A stretch of DNA of 64,000 nt from Bacteroidota bacterium (GCA_013286305.1 JABDFW010000007.1:1-64000); one strand, 5' to 3'; shown: positions 18,677 through 29,782, counted from the first letter of the stretch. Program-made: numbers and translations. Notes: generated from the sequence alone by a model not told the origin.

Positions 18677-20314
18677 CTATTTCACATCCACTCTTCTCAA
18701 CTCCAGTAAATTAAGTGCATTGGGTTGCATGCCTGTTATGTTTGTGTTTACCATGTGTATTACCTCGTCATAAAATACAGGCACAACCGGTGCATCATTT
18801 ATTACCAGTTGGTCCATTTGACGGTACAAAATATAGCGTGCTGAATCATTATTTTCCTGCAGGGCTTTATCATACAAAATATCAAAAGCCGGGTTGTTGT
18901 AACGTGTATAGTTTGGCGGGCTGGGGTTTTTGCTGTAGAACATGGCCATATAATTTTCTGCATCAGGATAATCTGCTATCCAGCTTCCACGGAAAAATAA
19001 TGCCTGCTGTTTCGCGGTTTGTTCAAGTAAAAGGCTTTTTTGAACCACTTCAACCTGTACCTTAATACCTATATCTTCTATTTGCTTCGCGGCGAAACTG
19101 GCAATATCGGCATAAGTTGCAATAGTAAGCAGTTTTATAACAGGCATATCATCTGTATTAATACCTGCTTTCTTTAACAAAAGCCTTGCTGTATCCGGGT
19201 TGTAAATAAAGCCCTTTACAAAAAAAGTATTTTGGGATGGCAAACCTGTTGGTACCATGCCGGCCTCAGCAGGTGTACCTATAGAATTGCGGATATACAT
19301 CATTAACTGCCGCCGGTTTATGGCATAGTTGATGGCTTGCCTCACGGCCTTAATTTTTAATGGTGAATGCTTTACAAGCACATTGGTTGTATCAATCAAT
19401 ATCCCAAAGTATTCTGTATTAAGATAAGAATGTTTATGAAGGTTTATCTTGCCAACCCATTCGTTTCTAAGCTCGCCTTTTTTTGTAAGCACTTCATCCT
19501 TAAACGAGGGGTCAATATCATTAATAAAACTCAATCTTCCCTGCCTGAATTCTAAAAATTCGGTGGCTTTATTATCATAAAAATTTATTTTAACGGCATC
19601 AAGGTAAGGCAGTTGTTTTCCAGCCTCATCATGCTCCCAATAGCGTTCATTTTTGTGTAATATCATTGCCTGGCCATCATCCCACAGAAACAACTGAAAT
19701 GGCCCTGTGCCGCAGGGATGCCTGCCAAAATCCTTACCATATTTCTCTACTGATTCATGTGGAATAATGCTGCAATACTGCATGCTTAAAATACCGAGTA
19801 TGGGATGAAAAGGCCGTATAAGCTTTAACCGGAAAGTAGAATCATTTAAAGCGATAAATCCATTAACAGTATCAATCCTGTTGTTGAATATCCACGCGCC
19901 GCTGCTGGCGGTTTTTTTATCCTTGATACGCCTAAAACTATATACCACATCTTCCGCGGTAAACCTTCTTCCTTTGTTGTTTACAAAAGCATCATTATCC
20001 TGGAAAAACACATCTGTTCTAAGATGAAAGGTAAAGCTGAGCCTGTCGGCACTAACCTCCCAACTTTTGGCAAGCGAGGGAACAATGTTTAAATTACTGT
20101 CCACCTCCACCAATGTGTTATATAGCTGGTGTACCACCCACATGATAGACTGGTTTTTGGCAAAAGCCGGGTCAAGCGTGGCAATTCCGGTGGTTTCGTT
20201 ATAGTAAAATACTTTCCTGTTATCATGGCCGGAACGGTTGCATGATAACAAAAAAGCAAAACCCAAAAAATAGAAAATCCGCCTTACAAACATGTTAAAT
20301 ACAATGCCATTCAT
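18677..20314 (-). CDS. ABC transporter substrate-binding protein (SBP_bac_5, oligopeptide type), lipoprotein
   Basis: FLGFAFLLSCNRSG lipobox; TLDPAFAKNQSIMWVVHQLYNTLVE; PCGTGPFQL; true start probably MFVRRIF ~20293. Confidence 0.92.
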   Translation of the reverse strand: MNGIVFNMFVRRIFYFLGFAFLLSCNRSGHDNRKVFYYNETTGIATLDPAFAKNQSIMWVVHQLYNTLVEVDSNLNIVPSLAKSWEVSADRLSFTFHLRTDVFFQDNDAFVNNKGRRFTAEDVVYSFRRIKDKKTASSGAWIFNNRIDTVNGFIALNDSTFRLKLIRPFHPILGILSMQYCSIIPHESVEKYGKDFGRHPCGTGPFQLFLWDDGQAMILHKNERYWEHDEAGKQLPYLDAVKINFYDNKATEFLEFRQGRLSFINDIDPSFKDEVLTKKGELRNEWVGKINLHKHSYLNTEYFGILIDTTNVLVKHSPLKIKAVRQAINYAINRRQLMMYIRNSIGTPAEAGMVPTGLPSQNTFFVKGFIYNPDTARLLLKKAGINTDDMPVIKLLTIATYADIASFAAKQIEDIGIKVQVEVVQKSLLLEQTAKQQALFFRGSWIADYPDAENYMAMFYSKNPSPPNYTRYNNPAFDILYDKALQENNDSARYILYRQMDQLVINDAPVVPVFYDEVIHMVNTNITGMQPNALNLLELRRVDVK

Positions 20315-20370
20315 AAAAAAATTTCCCCGTTTAAGGGTTAGGGGTTATCGAATATCCTACTTTTACCCAC

Positions 20371-22038
20371 ATGAAGAAAGTAATTTATTTAGCGTTTTTT
20401 TTATATCTGCCTTTATCTATTTTAAAAGCACAGGAAAAAACCTTTACCCATGCCGATACATTGCGTGGCACCATAACCCCCGAAAGAGCCTGGTGGGATG
20501 TATTAAGATATGATATTTGGGTGAAGCCTGATTATGGGAGTAAAACAATTACTGCCTCAAATATTATTACATACAAGTCAATGGCGTCGGGCGACAAAGT
20601 AATGCAAATTGACCTGCAGCCGCCGCTTGTAATTGACAGCATGATAATGAACAACAAAAAACTTTCATTTAATAAAGCAGATGTTAATGTGTGGTATGTA
20701 ACTATTACCGGCACGCAAAAGGGAAAGACTTATAGCTTGCATATTTACTACCACGGTAAACCCCGCGAAGCCGTTCGCCCACCATGGGATGGCGGCTGGA
20801 TATGGACAAAAGATTCGCTTGGCCGGCCATGGATGACCGTTGCCTGCCAGGGGCTTGGCGCAAGTGTTTGGTACCCTTGCAAAGACCATCAAAGCGATGA
20901 ACCGGATAACGGCGCTTCTTTGTCAATCGTTGTGCCGGATACATTGGTAGCTGTGGGTAATGGAAGGCTTTCAAATAAAACCAATAATAACGACGGTACA
21001 ACTACCTGGAAATGGGAAGTTAAAGACCCTATCAATAACTACAACATCATTCCGTATATAGGTAAATATGTGGGCTGGACTGATAGTTACGATGGCGAAA
21101 AAGGTAAACTTGACCTGTTTTATTGGGCGCTGGATTATGATGAGGCAAGGGCCAGGGTGCAGTTTAAGCAATCCCTCAACATGCTTAAAGCATTTGAATA
21201 CTGGTATGGCCCCTACCCTTTTTATGAAGATGGATACAAACTTATACAGGCGCCGCATTTAGGCATGGAGCACCAAAGCGCGGTTGCGTACGGTAACAAA
21301 TTTCAAAACGGGTATTTGGGACGGGATCTGTCAAGATCAGGCTGGGGGTTGAAGTGGGATTTTATTATTGTGCATGAGAGTGGCCATGAATGGTTTGCCA
21401 ATAGTATTACCAGTAAAGACCTTGCTGATATGTGGATACATGAAGGCATTACCAATTACAGTGAAACCCTGTTTACAGATTATTGGTTTGGAAAAGAAGC
21501 AGGCAATGAATATAACTATGGGATAAGAAGGAATATAAAAAATGATAAACCCATCATCGCACATTATGGTGTGAATGAAGAAGGCAGCGGCGACATGTAT
21601 TACAAAGGCGGCAATATGATGCAGCTGATACGCCATTCCATTGATAATGATTCGCTTTGGAGGCAAATATTAAGGGGGGTGAATAAAACCTACTACCATC
21701 AAACAGTTACAACACAGCAAATAGAGAATTATATCAGCGAACATTCACATATTGATTTTAGTAAAATATTCGACCAATATTTGAGAACAACGCAAATACC
21801 CGTGCTGGAATATTATTTTTCAGCCGATAAAAAAACAATGTATTCCAGGTGGGTGAATTGTGTAATAGGTTTCAACCTCCGGCTGGTAATACACCCGGAC
21901 AACAGTACTTTAATATTACACCCTTCCGAAACCTGGGGCAGTAGCACTATTAAAGATGGTACAGACACAGCGGCACTTATTTCGTTAATAGATAAAAATT
22001 ATTACATAACCCTAAGGGAAGTTAAACAACCTCAGTAA
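20371..22038 (+). CDS. M1 family metallopeptidase
   Basis: HLGMEHQSAVAYG (GAMEN-like) and HESGHEWFANSITSKDLADMWIHEG zinc-site motif. Confidence 0.95.
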   Translation: MKKVIYLAFFLYLPLSILKAQEKTFTHADTLRGTITPERAWWDVLRYDIWVKPDYGSKTITASNIITYKSMASGDKVMQIDLQPPLVIDSMIMNNKKLSFNKADVNVWYVTITGTQKGKTYSLHIYYHGKPREAVRPPWDGGWIWTKDSLGRPWMTVACQGLGASVWYPCKDHQSDEPDNGASLSIVVPDTLVAVGNGRLSNKTNNNDGTTTWKWEVKDPINNYNIIPYIGKYVGWTDSYDGEKGKLDLFYWALDYDEARARVQFKQSLNMLKAFEYWYGPYPFYEDGYKLIQAPHLGMEHQSAVAYGNKFQNGYLGRDLSRSGWGLKWDFIIVHESGHEWFANSITSKDLADMWIHEGITNYSETLFTDYWFGKEAGNEYNYGIRRNIKNDKPIIAHYGVNEEGSGDMYYKGGNMMQLIRHSIDNDSLWRQILRGVNKTYYHQTVTTQQIENYISEHSHIDFSKIFDQYLRTTQIPVLEYYFSADKKTMYSRWVNCVIGFNLRLVIHPDNSTLILHPSETWGSSTIKDGTDTAALISLIDKNYYITLREVKQPQ

Positions 22039-22057
22039 ATAATATTTATTCATTCCC

Positions 22058-23551
22058 ATGGGCAATATAAGGAAGCAAACAATTGTCTCAAGTTTATTAG
22101 TTTATATCGGTTTTGGTATCGGTGCTGCAAACACGTTGATCTTTGTAAAAAAGAACTTTTTATTCACCCCTGACCAATATGCCTTAACCCGGCTGTTCTT
22201 TGACGTAGGGCAGCTATTTATAGGCTTTGCAAGCCTTGGCGCCATACCGGTTATGTATAAATTTTATCCTTATTACAAAGACAATCTTGAAGATAAAAAA
22301 AACGACCTTTTTACACGCACACTATTAATGGTTTTAACAGGTTTTGTATTGGTTGCTGTTGCCGGGTATTTTTTTCAGCCGCTGGTAGTTAGAAAATTTT
22401 CCGAGCGCTCAAAACTATTTGTGGATTATTATCATTGGGTTTTCCCATTTGCTTTCGGCATACTCATGTTTTCCTTATTCGAAGGGTATGCATGGGTGCT
22501 CCAAAAAACCATCTTCTCTAATTTTCTTCGCGAAACGGGTTTGCGTATTTTAACATCCCTTCTTATCGCGTTATATTATTTAAAGGTTGTTACATTTCAG
22601 CATTTTATATTTTGGTTTTCCGGCTTATATCTTGCCATAGCAATTATCCTTTTCATATACCTGTATAGCATTGGTGAAATACATATCACCTTCAGTGTAA
22701 GCAGGGTAACAAAAAAGTTCAGGAAAAAAATGCTGCAAATGCAGAGCCTTATTTTCAGCGGCGTTTGCATTACAAATGTTGGCCAAACTATTGACGGGAT
22801 ACTGATAGCCAGCCTTAAAGGCTTAACGCAAACGGCCATTTATACATTTGCACAATACGCGGCAAATCTTGTACAAGTGCCGCAACGCAGCATACAGGCT
22901 ATTTCTACCGGTGTATTAGTGAGGGAGTGGAAAGAAAAAAACTATACTGAAATAAGCCGCATTTACGAACGTTCCTGCATTAATATGTTGCTGCTTGGCT
23001 TATTCATATTTGGTAATGTATGGCTAAATGCTATCAATGGCCTTAAAGTGCTGCATATACAGGATGATTATACAGCAGGCATACAGGCGATACTTATTAT
23101 CGGTATAACCCGCATAATTGACGCAGGTACAGGCATTAATAACGTCGTTATCCTTACATCCAACAAATGGAAGTTTGATTTTTTTAGTGGTATAATAATG
23201 CTTGCCATCCGTATTCCGCTGGCGTATTATTTTGTAAAGAGCTATGGGCTTATCGGGTCCGCTTATGCTGAGCTAATATCGTTAAGCATATATAATTTTA
23301 TAAGGTTTGAATTTTTGCGCAGAAAATACAAGATGCAGCCTTTTAGTATGAAAACAGTTTATTCTCTGTTGCTTGGGGGTGCAAGTTATTTTATTGTGTA
23401 TTTAACATTAGGCAATATGGGCGGATGGACGGGCTTAGTCATAAGGGGAGTTGTTTTTTCAGGGTTAATGATCGCTGGTGTTTTTTCTATGAAGCTAACA
23501 CCGGACGCCATGCAATTGTATGATAATTTTAAAAAGAGGCTTTCGCGTTAA
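22058..23551 (+). CDS. Oligosaccharide flippase family protein (polysaccharide biosynthesis)
   Basis: ~12-14 TM segments; N-terminal RKQTIVSSLLVYIGFGIGAANTLIFVKK. Confidence 0.85.
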   Translation: MGNIRKQTIVSSLLVYIGFGIGAANTLIFVKKNFLFTPDQYALTRLFFDVGQLFIGFASLGAIPVMYKFYPYYKDNLEDKKNDLFTRTLLMVLTGFVLVAVAGYFFQPLVVRKFSERSKLFVDYYHWVFPFAFGILMFSLFEGYAWVLQKTIFSNFLRETGLRILTSLLIALYYLKVVTFQHFIFWFSGLYLAIAIILFIYLYSIGEIHITFSVSRVTKKFRKKMLQMQSLIFSGVCITNVGQTIDGILIASLKGLTQTAIYTFAQYAANLVQVPQRSIQAISTGVLVREWKEKNYTEISRIYERSCINMLLLGLFIFGNVWLNAINGLKVLHIQDDYTAGIQAILIIGITRIIDAGTGINNVVILTSNKWKFDFFSGIIMLAIRIPLAYYFVKSYGLIGSAYAELISLSIYNFIRFEFLRRKYKMQPFSMKTVYSLLLGGASYFIVYLTLGNMGGWTGLVIRGVVFSGLMIAGVFSMKLTPDAMQLYDNFKKRLSR

Positions 23552-23586
23552 AACGCTGTGCCTTGTTGTATTAACCGTTCTCCGGT

Positions 23587-24321
23587 TTATGTCCTCTTTA
23601 TCCGGCCTGCACCTCTGTATCTCTGCTGCCAGTAAGGGTCGTTGAGGTCGCCAATCGTTACCCCCCCGGTTGTAGAAGCATGGGCAAACCTGTTGTTGGT
23701 AATATAAACGCCTACATGTGTTATACTTTTACCCCTGCCGGATGTGTGAAAAAATACAAGGTCGCCTTCCGTTAAAGAAGCATTGTCAATATGTGCCGAG
23801 CTATCGTATTGCGCCTGGGCTACCCGGGGGATAGTTATTCCATAAACATCAATCAAAATTGTTTTCGTAAATCCTGAACAATCTATACAATCCTCGGTTT
23901 CCCCCCCCATACAATATTTTGTTCCCCACCAATGGTCAATATCCTGTAATAATGCAATATTGGTAAGTTTGTCAGCACTAACATCCAATAAAGCTGCATA
24001 TTTCAGTTGCAGTACAGCTACATTAGTTGTATTGTTATTAACGGCAATATTATGTACAGTGTGGGCAGGTTCAGGAGTGTTATTTTTTGCAACTTTATTC
24101 CCCGTTATATAAGTCTCGCCGCCTTTGGTGCCGGGGCTTCCGGGTGTAACAGATATATCATCCAAAAAAGCGATGCTTTTTTTATTATTATCACTTGTGG
24201 AAGCCGTCGCTGCCGAGTTATCCCTTACAGCCAGAGTTTTAAATGCCTTGCAGCTGCTGAGTAAAACAAGCAATGTGATATATGATGCTATTGAATTTTT
24301 CATCATTAATATACTATGCAA
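23587..24321 (-). CDS. C40 (NlpC/P60) peptidase, lipoprotein
   Basis: LLVLLSSCKAF lipobox; DCSGFTKTIL, GDLVFFHT, ITHVGVYI, FAHASTTGGV. Confidence 0.93.
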   Translation of the reverse strand: MHSILMMKNSIASYITLLVLLSSCKAFKTLAVRDNSAATASTSDNNKKSIAFLDDISVTPGSPGTKGGETYITGNKVAKNNTPEPAHTVHNIAVNNNTTNVAVLQLKYAALLDVSADKLTNIALLQDIDHWWGTKYCMGGETEDCIDCSGFTKTILIDVYGITIPRVAQAQYDSSAHIDNASLTEGDLVFFHTSGRGKSITHVGVYITNNRFAHASTTGGVTIGDLNDPYWQQRYRGAGRIKRT

Positions 24322-24417
24322 TATAACCGCCTAAAAGATAGCAGACAAGCTGTCTGCAAAACTTTTTCATATTCTTTGCATTAAGCACGAATGTGGATAA
24401 ACCCCTCACCCCTTATT

Positions 24418-24442
24418 CCCCTCTCCATGCAATGGAGAGGGG
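24418..24442. repeat. Near-perfect palindrome CCCCTCTCCATGCAATGGAGAGGGG
   Basis: 11-nt arms around GCA; intergenic between divergent NlpC/P60 and dnaE genes. Confidence 0.9.
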
Positions 24443-24605
24443 GTGGAGGAGAGCAAGGAGAAATAAAATACAAAAGGCCATGTAAATCTTTTACACATTC
24501 TTAGCACCTGTATAAAATTTGGGCTTGGATAAAATAATAAAATAGACGAAATTTGCCAGTTGCAGAAGCAGTAGAAAAGTGAATGGTTTGTTTCATGTTT
24601 TTAAG

Positions 24606-24643
24606 GCGCGTTCAACTTTTCACTTTTCACTTTTCACTTTTAA
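24606..24643. repeat. (CTTTTCA)n heptamer-like array immediately upstream of dnaE
   Basis: caacttttcacttttcacttttcacttttaac. Confidence 0.9.
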
Positions 24644-24651
24644 CTATTATC

Positions 24652-27600
24652 ATGGCTTTTTCACATCTTCACGTTCATACACAATATTCTTTGCTGGATG
24701 GTGCTGCATCTATTGAAAGCCTGTACAAAAAAGCGGCTAAAAATAATATGCCCGCATTGGCTATTACCGATCATGGTAATATGTTTGGCGTATTTGATTT
24801 TGTGAACCAGGCATGGAAAAACACAAAGCCTACAGGGTTAAAAGACGATAAAGGCAAGGATATTAGCACGCCTGTTATAAAGCCAATCGTTGGTTGTGAA
24901 TTTTATGTAGTGGAAGACAGGTTTAAAAAAAGCTTCTCAAAAGAGCAAAAAGACCATCGTTACCACCAGGTGCTGCTGGCTAAAAATAAAACCGGTTATC
25001 AAAATCTTATTAAATTAACCTCCCTTGGTTTTATTGAAGGCTATTACAGCAAGTACCCGCGTATTGATAAGTTGTTGCTTGAAAAACACAGTGAAGGCCT
25101 GATTGCCACTACCTGTTGCATCGGCGCTTATGTACCCCAGGCCATTTTGCACAATGGCGAAGAGGCTGCCGAAAAAGAATTTAAATGGTGGCTGGATATG
25201 TTTGGAGAAGACTATTATATTGAACTGCAGCGCCATAATATTTTAGAGCAGGAAAAAATAAATACAACCTTATTAAAATTTGCTAAAAAATACAATGTAC
25301 CTGTAATTGCTACGAATGACAGTCACTATACGAACCAGGATGATTTTAATGCACATGATATTTTGCTTTGTATAAACACAGGTGAAAAGCAAAGCACCCC
25401 GGGCTTTGATGATTTTGTGAATGATGACCTTCAGTTGAAGAATCGCCGTTTTAAATTTCCGAACGACCAGTTCTATTTTAAAACGCCGGAAGAAATGGGG
25501 CAATTGTTTAGTGATATTCCGGAGGCATTAGATAATACGCAGGCTATTGTTGATAAGATAGAAGTGCTGAACCTTAAAAAAGATATTCTTCTTCCTGCCT
25601 TTCCTGTTCCAAAAGAATTTCAAACAGATACTGACAGCAATATAAACCAATGGAATTACCTGCACCACCTCACTTACGATGGCGCTAAGAACCGTTATAG
25701 TGAAATAACAGAAGAATTACGCGAACGTTTAGACTTTGAATTATTCACCATTAAAACAATGGGCTTTGCGGGTTACTTTTTAATAGTGAGTGATTTTATA
25801 AGGGCCGGCCGCGAAATGAAGGTGTTTGTTGGCCCTGGCCGTGGCAGCGCTGCAGGCAGCGTGGTGGCATTTTGTATCGGCATAACTAATATTGACCCCA
25901 TTAAATACAACCTGCTGTTTGAACGCTTTTTAAACCCTGACCGGAAATCCATGCCGGATATAGATACTGATTTTGATGATGAAGGCAGGCAAAAGGTAAT
26001 TGACTATGTTGTTGACAAATATGGCAAGAACCAGGTAGCACAGATCATCACCTATGGCACCATGGCCGCCAAGATGAGTATTAAAGATGTGGCGCGGGTA
26101 ATGGATCTTCCGCTGGCAGAAGCAAATATGCTTGCTAAAATGGTTCCCGACAGGCCAGGCACTGATCTTGGCAGGGTGCTTACTGCACCAATTACAATTA
26201 AGGAAGCTAAAGATGGTGAAAAAAGCCTTGAAGAAAAAGAAGGTTTCCAGGGAGATGATATCGAGAATATAAAACGCCTCAGGGAAATATACAACGGAAC
26301 AGATATTCGTGCCCAAGTACTGAAGGAAGCCGAACGCCTGGAAGGCTCCGTACGCAATACGGGCATTCACGCGGCAGGTATCATCATTGCGCCAAAAGAC
26401 CTTACAGAATTGATCCCTGTTGCGATATCAAAAGACTCCGACCTGTGGGTTACACAAATTGACGGAAGTATTATTGAAGAAGCGGGTGTAATTAAGATGG
26501 ACTTTTTGGGATTGAAAACACTCTCTATTTTAAAAACCGCGCTGGAACTTATAAGGCAAAATTACGATGGCAGGGAAATAGATCTTGATAACCTTCCACT
26601 GGATGATGAAGAAACTTTCCATTTATATCAAAAGGGAGAAACCAACGGCACTTTCCAGTTTGAAAGCCCCGGTATGCAAAAATACCTGCGTGAATTAAAG
26701 CCCGATAAGTTTGACGATCTTATTGCGATGAATGCCCTTTACCGCCCGGGCCCTATGGCCTATATACCGCAATACATTGCCCGCAAACACGGCCGCGAAG
26801 AGGTGGTATATGACGTAGAGGACATGAAAGAATACCTGGAAGACACTTATGGTATTACAGTGTACCAGGAGCAGGTGATGCTGCTTAGCCAAAGCCTTGC
26901 AGGCTTTAGTAAAGGCGATGCTGATGTATTGCGCAAAGCAATGGGTAAAAAACAGAAATCGGTGCTGGATAAAATGAAGAAGCAGTTTATTGATGGTGCT
27001 ACAGCCAAAGGCCATGCTGCTGATTCATTAGAAAAAATATGGACTGACTGGGAAGCTTTTGCACAATACGCGTTCAATAAATCACACTCTACATGCTATG
27101 CATTGGTTGCTTATCAAACAGCGTACTTAAAAGCGCATTATCCGGGCGAATTTATGTCGGCAGTACTCAACCATGCAGGAGCTATTGAAAAAATAACTTT
27201 CTACATGGAGGAATGTAAACGCATGGGCATAAGGGTACTGGGCCCTGATATAAACGAATCGCTGAAAGGTTTTGCAGTGAATAAAAGGGGCGAAATACGC
27301 TTTGGCCTGGGTGGTTTAAAAGGCGTTGGCGAAAACGCCATCGAAAATATTATTGAAGAAAGAAATAAAGGTGGCTATTATAAAAATATGTTTGATTTTA
27401 TAAGACGTGTTAACCAGCGCGCAGCAAATAAAAAATCGCTGGAAAGTCTTATCTATTCTGGTGCTTTCGATTGTTTTAAAGAAATGCACCGCGCGCAATA
27501 TTTTTACGTACCCAACGGCGATACAAAGAACGGCCTTGAGCGCATCATAAATTTTGGCAACCAGTTTCATGCAAATAAACAGCAAAGCAGTAACAGCCTT

Positions 27601-28338
27601 TTCGGGGATTCTGTAATGGCTGAAATACCGGCACCCAAACTGCCTAACTGCGAAGCCTGGACGCTCACCGAGTTACTTGATCATGAAAAAGAAGTAACAG
27701 GCATGTTTATGAGCGGCCACCCGCTTGACCATTTTAAATTTGAGCTTAAGTATTATGGCATTATGCCGCTAAACGATTTTAACGAAATAAAAGAATCACT
27801 CACATTTATTGCGGGGAATGCAAACAAAAATTTTCGCATAGCAGGCCTTGTGATAGATGCACAACACCGTGTTACAAGAACAGGCCGCACTTTTGGCTCT
27901 ATGGTCATTGAAGACTTTAGCGGTAAAACAGAACTAATGCTTTGGAGTGATGATTATATAAAATTTAAGGACTATATAGATAAAGGAAAAAATGTGCTGG
28001 TAAATGGGTATTTTAAACAACGTTATAACAGCGAGCAATACGAATTTAAAGTGAGCCAGCTAACCTTATTAGAAACAGCCAAGCAAATGCTTACAAGTAA
28101 GCTTGAAATTAATGTGCACCCCGCTGCTGTTAACAAGCCATTTATTGATTTTATAGAAAAAAATCTGCGAAGCAACCCTGGTAAGGCGCAATTGCGGTTT
28201 AATATATTTGAGCCGGTGGAAAATCTTAAACTAAGCCTGTTTGCTATTGCATCTGGTTTTAGCATGAATGAAGAAATGGCCAGTTTTTTATTAGATAACC
28301 CTGATATAGACATTAATGTAGGTTTAGTGGAAAGATAG
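24652..28338 (+). CDS. dnaE: DNA polymerase III subunit alpha
   Basis: PHP N-terminus MAFSHLHVHTQYSLLDGA; FVGPGRGSAAGSVVAFCIGI; PDIDTDFDDEGRQKVIDYV; start 24652 preferred over 24583 (extension is encoded by the repeat). Confidence 0.97.
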   Translation: MAFSHLHVHTQYSLLDGAASIESLYKKAAKNNMPALAITDHGNMFGVFDFVNQAWKNTKPTGLKDDKGKDISTPVIKPIVGCEFYVVEDRFKKSFSKEQKDHRYHQVLLAKNKTGYQNLIKLTSLGFIEGYYSKYPRIDKLLLEKHSEGLIATTCCIGAYVPQAILHNGEEAAEKEFKWWLDMFGEDYYIELQRHNILEQEKINTTLLKFAKKYNVPVIATNDSHYTNQDDFNAHDILLCINTGEKQSTPGFDDFVNDDLQLKNRRFKFPNDQFYFKTPEEMGQLFSDIPEALDNTQAIVDKIEVLNLKKDILLPAFPVPKEFQTDTDSNINQWNYLHHLTYDGAKNRYSEITEELRERLDFELFTIKTMGFAGYFLIVSDFIRAGREMKVFVGPGRGSAAGSVVAFCIGITNIDPIKYNLLFERFLNPDRKSMPDIDTDFDDEGRQKVIDYVVDKYGKNQVAQIITYGTMAAKMSIKDVARVMDLPLAEANMLAKMVPDRPGTDLGRVLTAPITIKEAKDGEKSLEEKEGFQGDDIENIKRLREIYNGTDIRAQVLKEAERLEGSVRNTGIHAAGIIIAPKDLTELIPVAISKDSDLWVTQIDGSIIEEAGVIKMDFLGLKTLSILKTALELIRQNYDGREIDLDNLPLDDEETFHLYQKGETNGTFQFESPGMQKYLRELKPDKFDDLIAMNALYRPGPMAYIPQYIARKHGREEVVYDVEDMKEYLEDTYGITVYQEQVMLLSQSLAGFSKGDADVLRKAMGKKQKSVLDKMKKQFIDGATAKGHAADSLEKIWTDWEAFAQYAFNKSHSTCYALVAYQTAYLKAHYPGEFMSAVLNHAGAIEKITFYMEECKRMGIRVLGPDINESLKGFAVNKRGEIRFGLGGLKGVGENAIENIIEERNKGGYYKNMFDFIRRVNQRAANKKSLESLIYSGAFDCFKEMHRAQYFYVPNGDTKNGLERIINFGNQFHANKQQSSNSLFGDSVMAEIPAPKLPNCEAWTLTELLDHEKEVTGMFMSGHPLDHFKFELKYYGIMPLNDFNEIKESLTFIAGNANKNFRIAGLVIDAQHRVTRTGRTFGSMVIEDFSGKTELMLWSDDYIKFKDYIDKGKNVLVNGYFKQRYNSEQYEFKVSQLTLLETAKQMLTSKLEINVHPAAVNKPFIDFIEKNLRSNPGKAQLRFNIFEPVENLKLSLFAIASGFSMNEEMASFLLDNPDIDINVGLVER

Positions 28339-28528
28339 CGTGCATGTTAAATGAACGCAACCCGGTAAGAATACCTTCATCATTTGTTTTCACAATTTTT
28401 TTTATTATATCTATACAAAATGATCCTTCGAATATTGTGGGTATAATTCTATACAACATCAGGCAACAACTAAACAGATAGTACCGCGATCAAACAAAAT
28501 AGGCATATTGCTTCCTATAAAAAAGGAA

Positions 28529-28566
28529 AAGAGCTCATTGAAATTTCTTTCAACAAACTCTCTCAA
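28529..28566 (-). terminator. Imperfect terminator-like hairpin downstream of YXWGXW paralogue 1
   Basis: gagctcattgaaatttctttcaacaaactc; homologous to hairpins at 30052 and 31364. Confidence 0.6.
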
Positions 28567-28601
28567 TAATTCACCTTATATAAAACTATTATAAGCTAAT
28601 T

Positions 28602-29633
28602 CTATTTTTTAACAGGAGGCGGAGTTTTCTCAGGCTGTTTTGGCGCTGGTGTTGGAGCTGGTGCTTTTTGTGGAGCAGGCTTCTGAGTTCTGGGCTGCGT
28701 TGTACGTTGCGTCTGCGGCTGTGATTTAGGTTGAACCTTCGGCGCAACATGTTGAGTAGCCGGCTGTTTGCGGGGCGTAGTAGCCTTGTTATTTACAGGG
28801 TTTGATTTTGATACATTCTTTTTTGTAACGTTGGCAGCAGGTTTATTTACCGGTGCTGTATGTGTTACAGTTTTTTTGTTTGTAGTATTCAAACGTGCTG
28901 CCGTATTGGGAGTTACTACATGGCCCTGTGGTGTAAAATGTTGGCCATTGGGTTTATCCATAGCAACAGTTGCAGGCTTACCATGATTTACTGATGCATA
29001 CTGGTTGCGGTCTTTACCCGCAGTTTGTTGATGCATAGACTGTTCACTTGTGGGCTGAACGTGTTGTTCACGCATTGCAGTTATCTCTTCGGGCCTCGGT
29101 TTTGCCTGAACACCACCCTGGCCATTAAAGCTTGTGCGATTGTTAATTGTTGTGTTATTTATTACGGTACGGTTAATATAGGTATTGTGTATTATAGTTG
29201 TATTTACGTTGGTAACTGCCGTATTATAACGGAAACGTCCACCTTCCCACATTCCACCGCCATAACCAACTCCTCCATAACCAAAGCCATAGTTTATACC
29301 ACCATAAAATCCAATATGGGCGCCCCAATAGCCTGCATGATAACCATATAGGCCGTTTTCAAATCCCCAATAAGTAGGAGTCCAAAGATAACCAACCTGG
29401 GGTGGCATTACCCAAACACCCGGAACCCAAAAATAACCTCCTTGTCCGTAAGCCCAGTAGCCCGGCGTCCAAAGATATCCTTCTGTAGGACAAGCGGGTT
29501 GTACATAAATAGGTAACGCAGGCGGAGCTAACCGAATGGATATTCCAACACCTACACTGATTTGCGCATGCATCCTTGGCAACGCAATGGCAGTAAGGAG
29601 CAAAAAGAATAAAACCTTTATAATCTTTTTCAT
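28602..29633 (-). CDS. YXWGXW repeat-containing protein, paralogue 1
   Basis: GYLWTPGYWAYGQGGYFWVPGVWV ... GYLWTPTYWGF; signal peptide; Pro/Gln/Lys-rich tail. Confidence 0.92.
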   Translation of the reverse strand: MKKIIKVLFFLLLTAIALPRMHAQISVGVGISIRLAPPALPIYVQPACPTEGYLWTPGYWAYGQGGYFWVPGVWVMPPQVGYLWTPTYWGFENGLYGYHAGYWGAHIGFYGGINYGFGYGGVGYGGGMWEGGRFRYNTAVTNVNTTIIHNTYINRTVINNTTINNRTSFNGQGGVQAKPRPEEITAMREQHVQPTSEQSMHQQTAGKDRNQYASVNHGKPATVAMDKPNGQHFTPQGHVVTPNTAARLNTTNKKTVTHTAPVNKPAANVTKKNVSKSNPVNNKATTPRKQPATQHVAPKVQPKSQPQTQRTTQPRTQKPAPQKAPAPTPAPKQPEKTPPPVKK

Positions 29634-29671
29634 AATAAATATTTATCTTATTTTAATAGATGCTTCCTTAT

Positions 29672-29686
29672 TGCAAGTGCCGTGCC
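29672..29686 (-). promoter_or_regulatory. Putative sigma-54 (-24/-12) promoter
   Basis: Reverse strand GGCACGGCACTTGCA = GG-N10-GC, ~39 nt upstream of ATG 29633. Confidence 0.6.
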
Positions 29687-29782
29687 CCGTTTGGGAAAAC
29701 CTTATTATTAACAGAATTGGCCCTGCAGTGTTTCCGGAACTATCTCTAAGGTTTTAGCCAATTATGATCCAATAGCATAATC

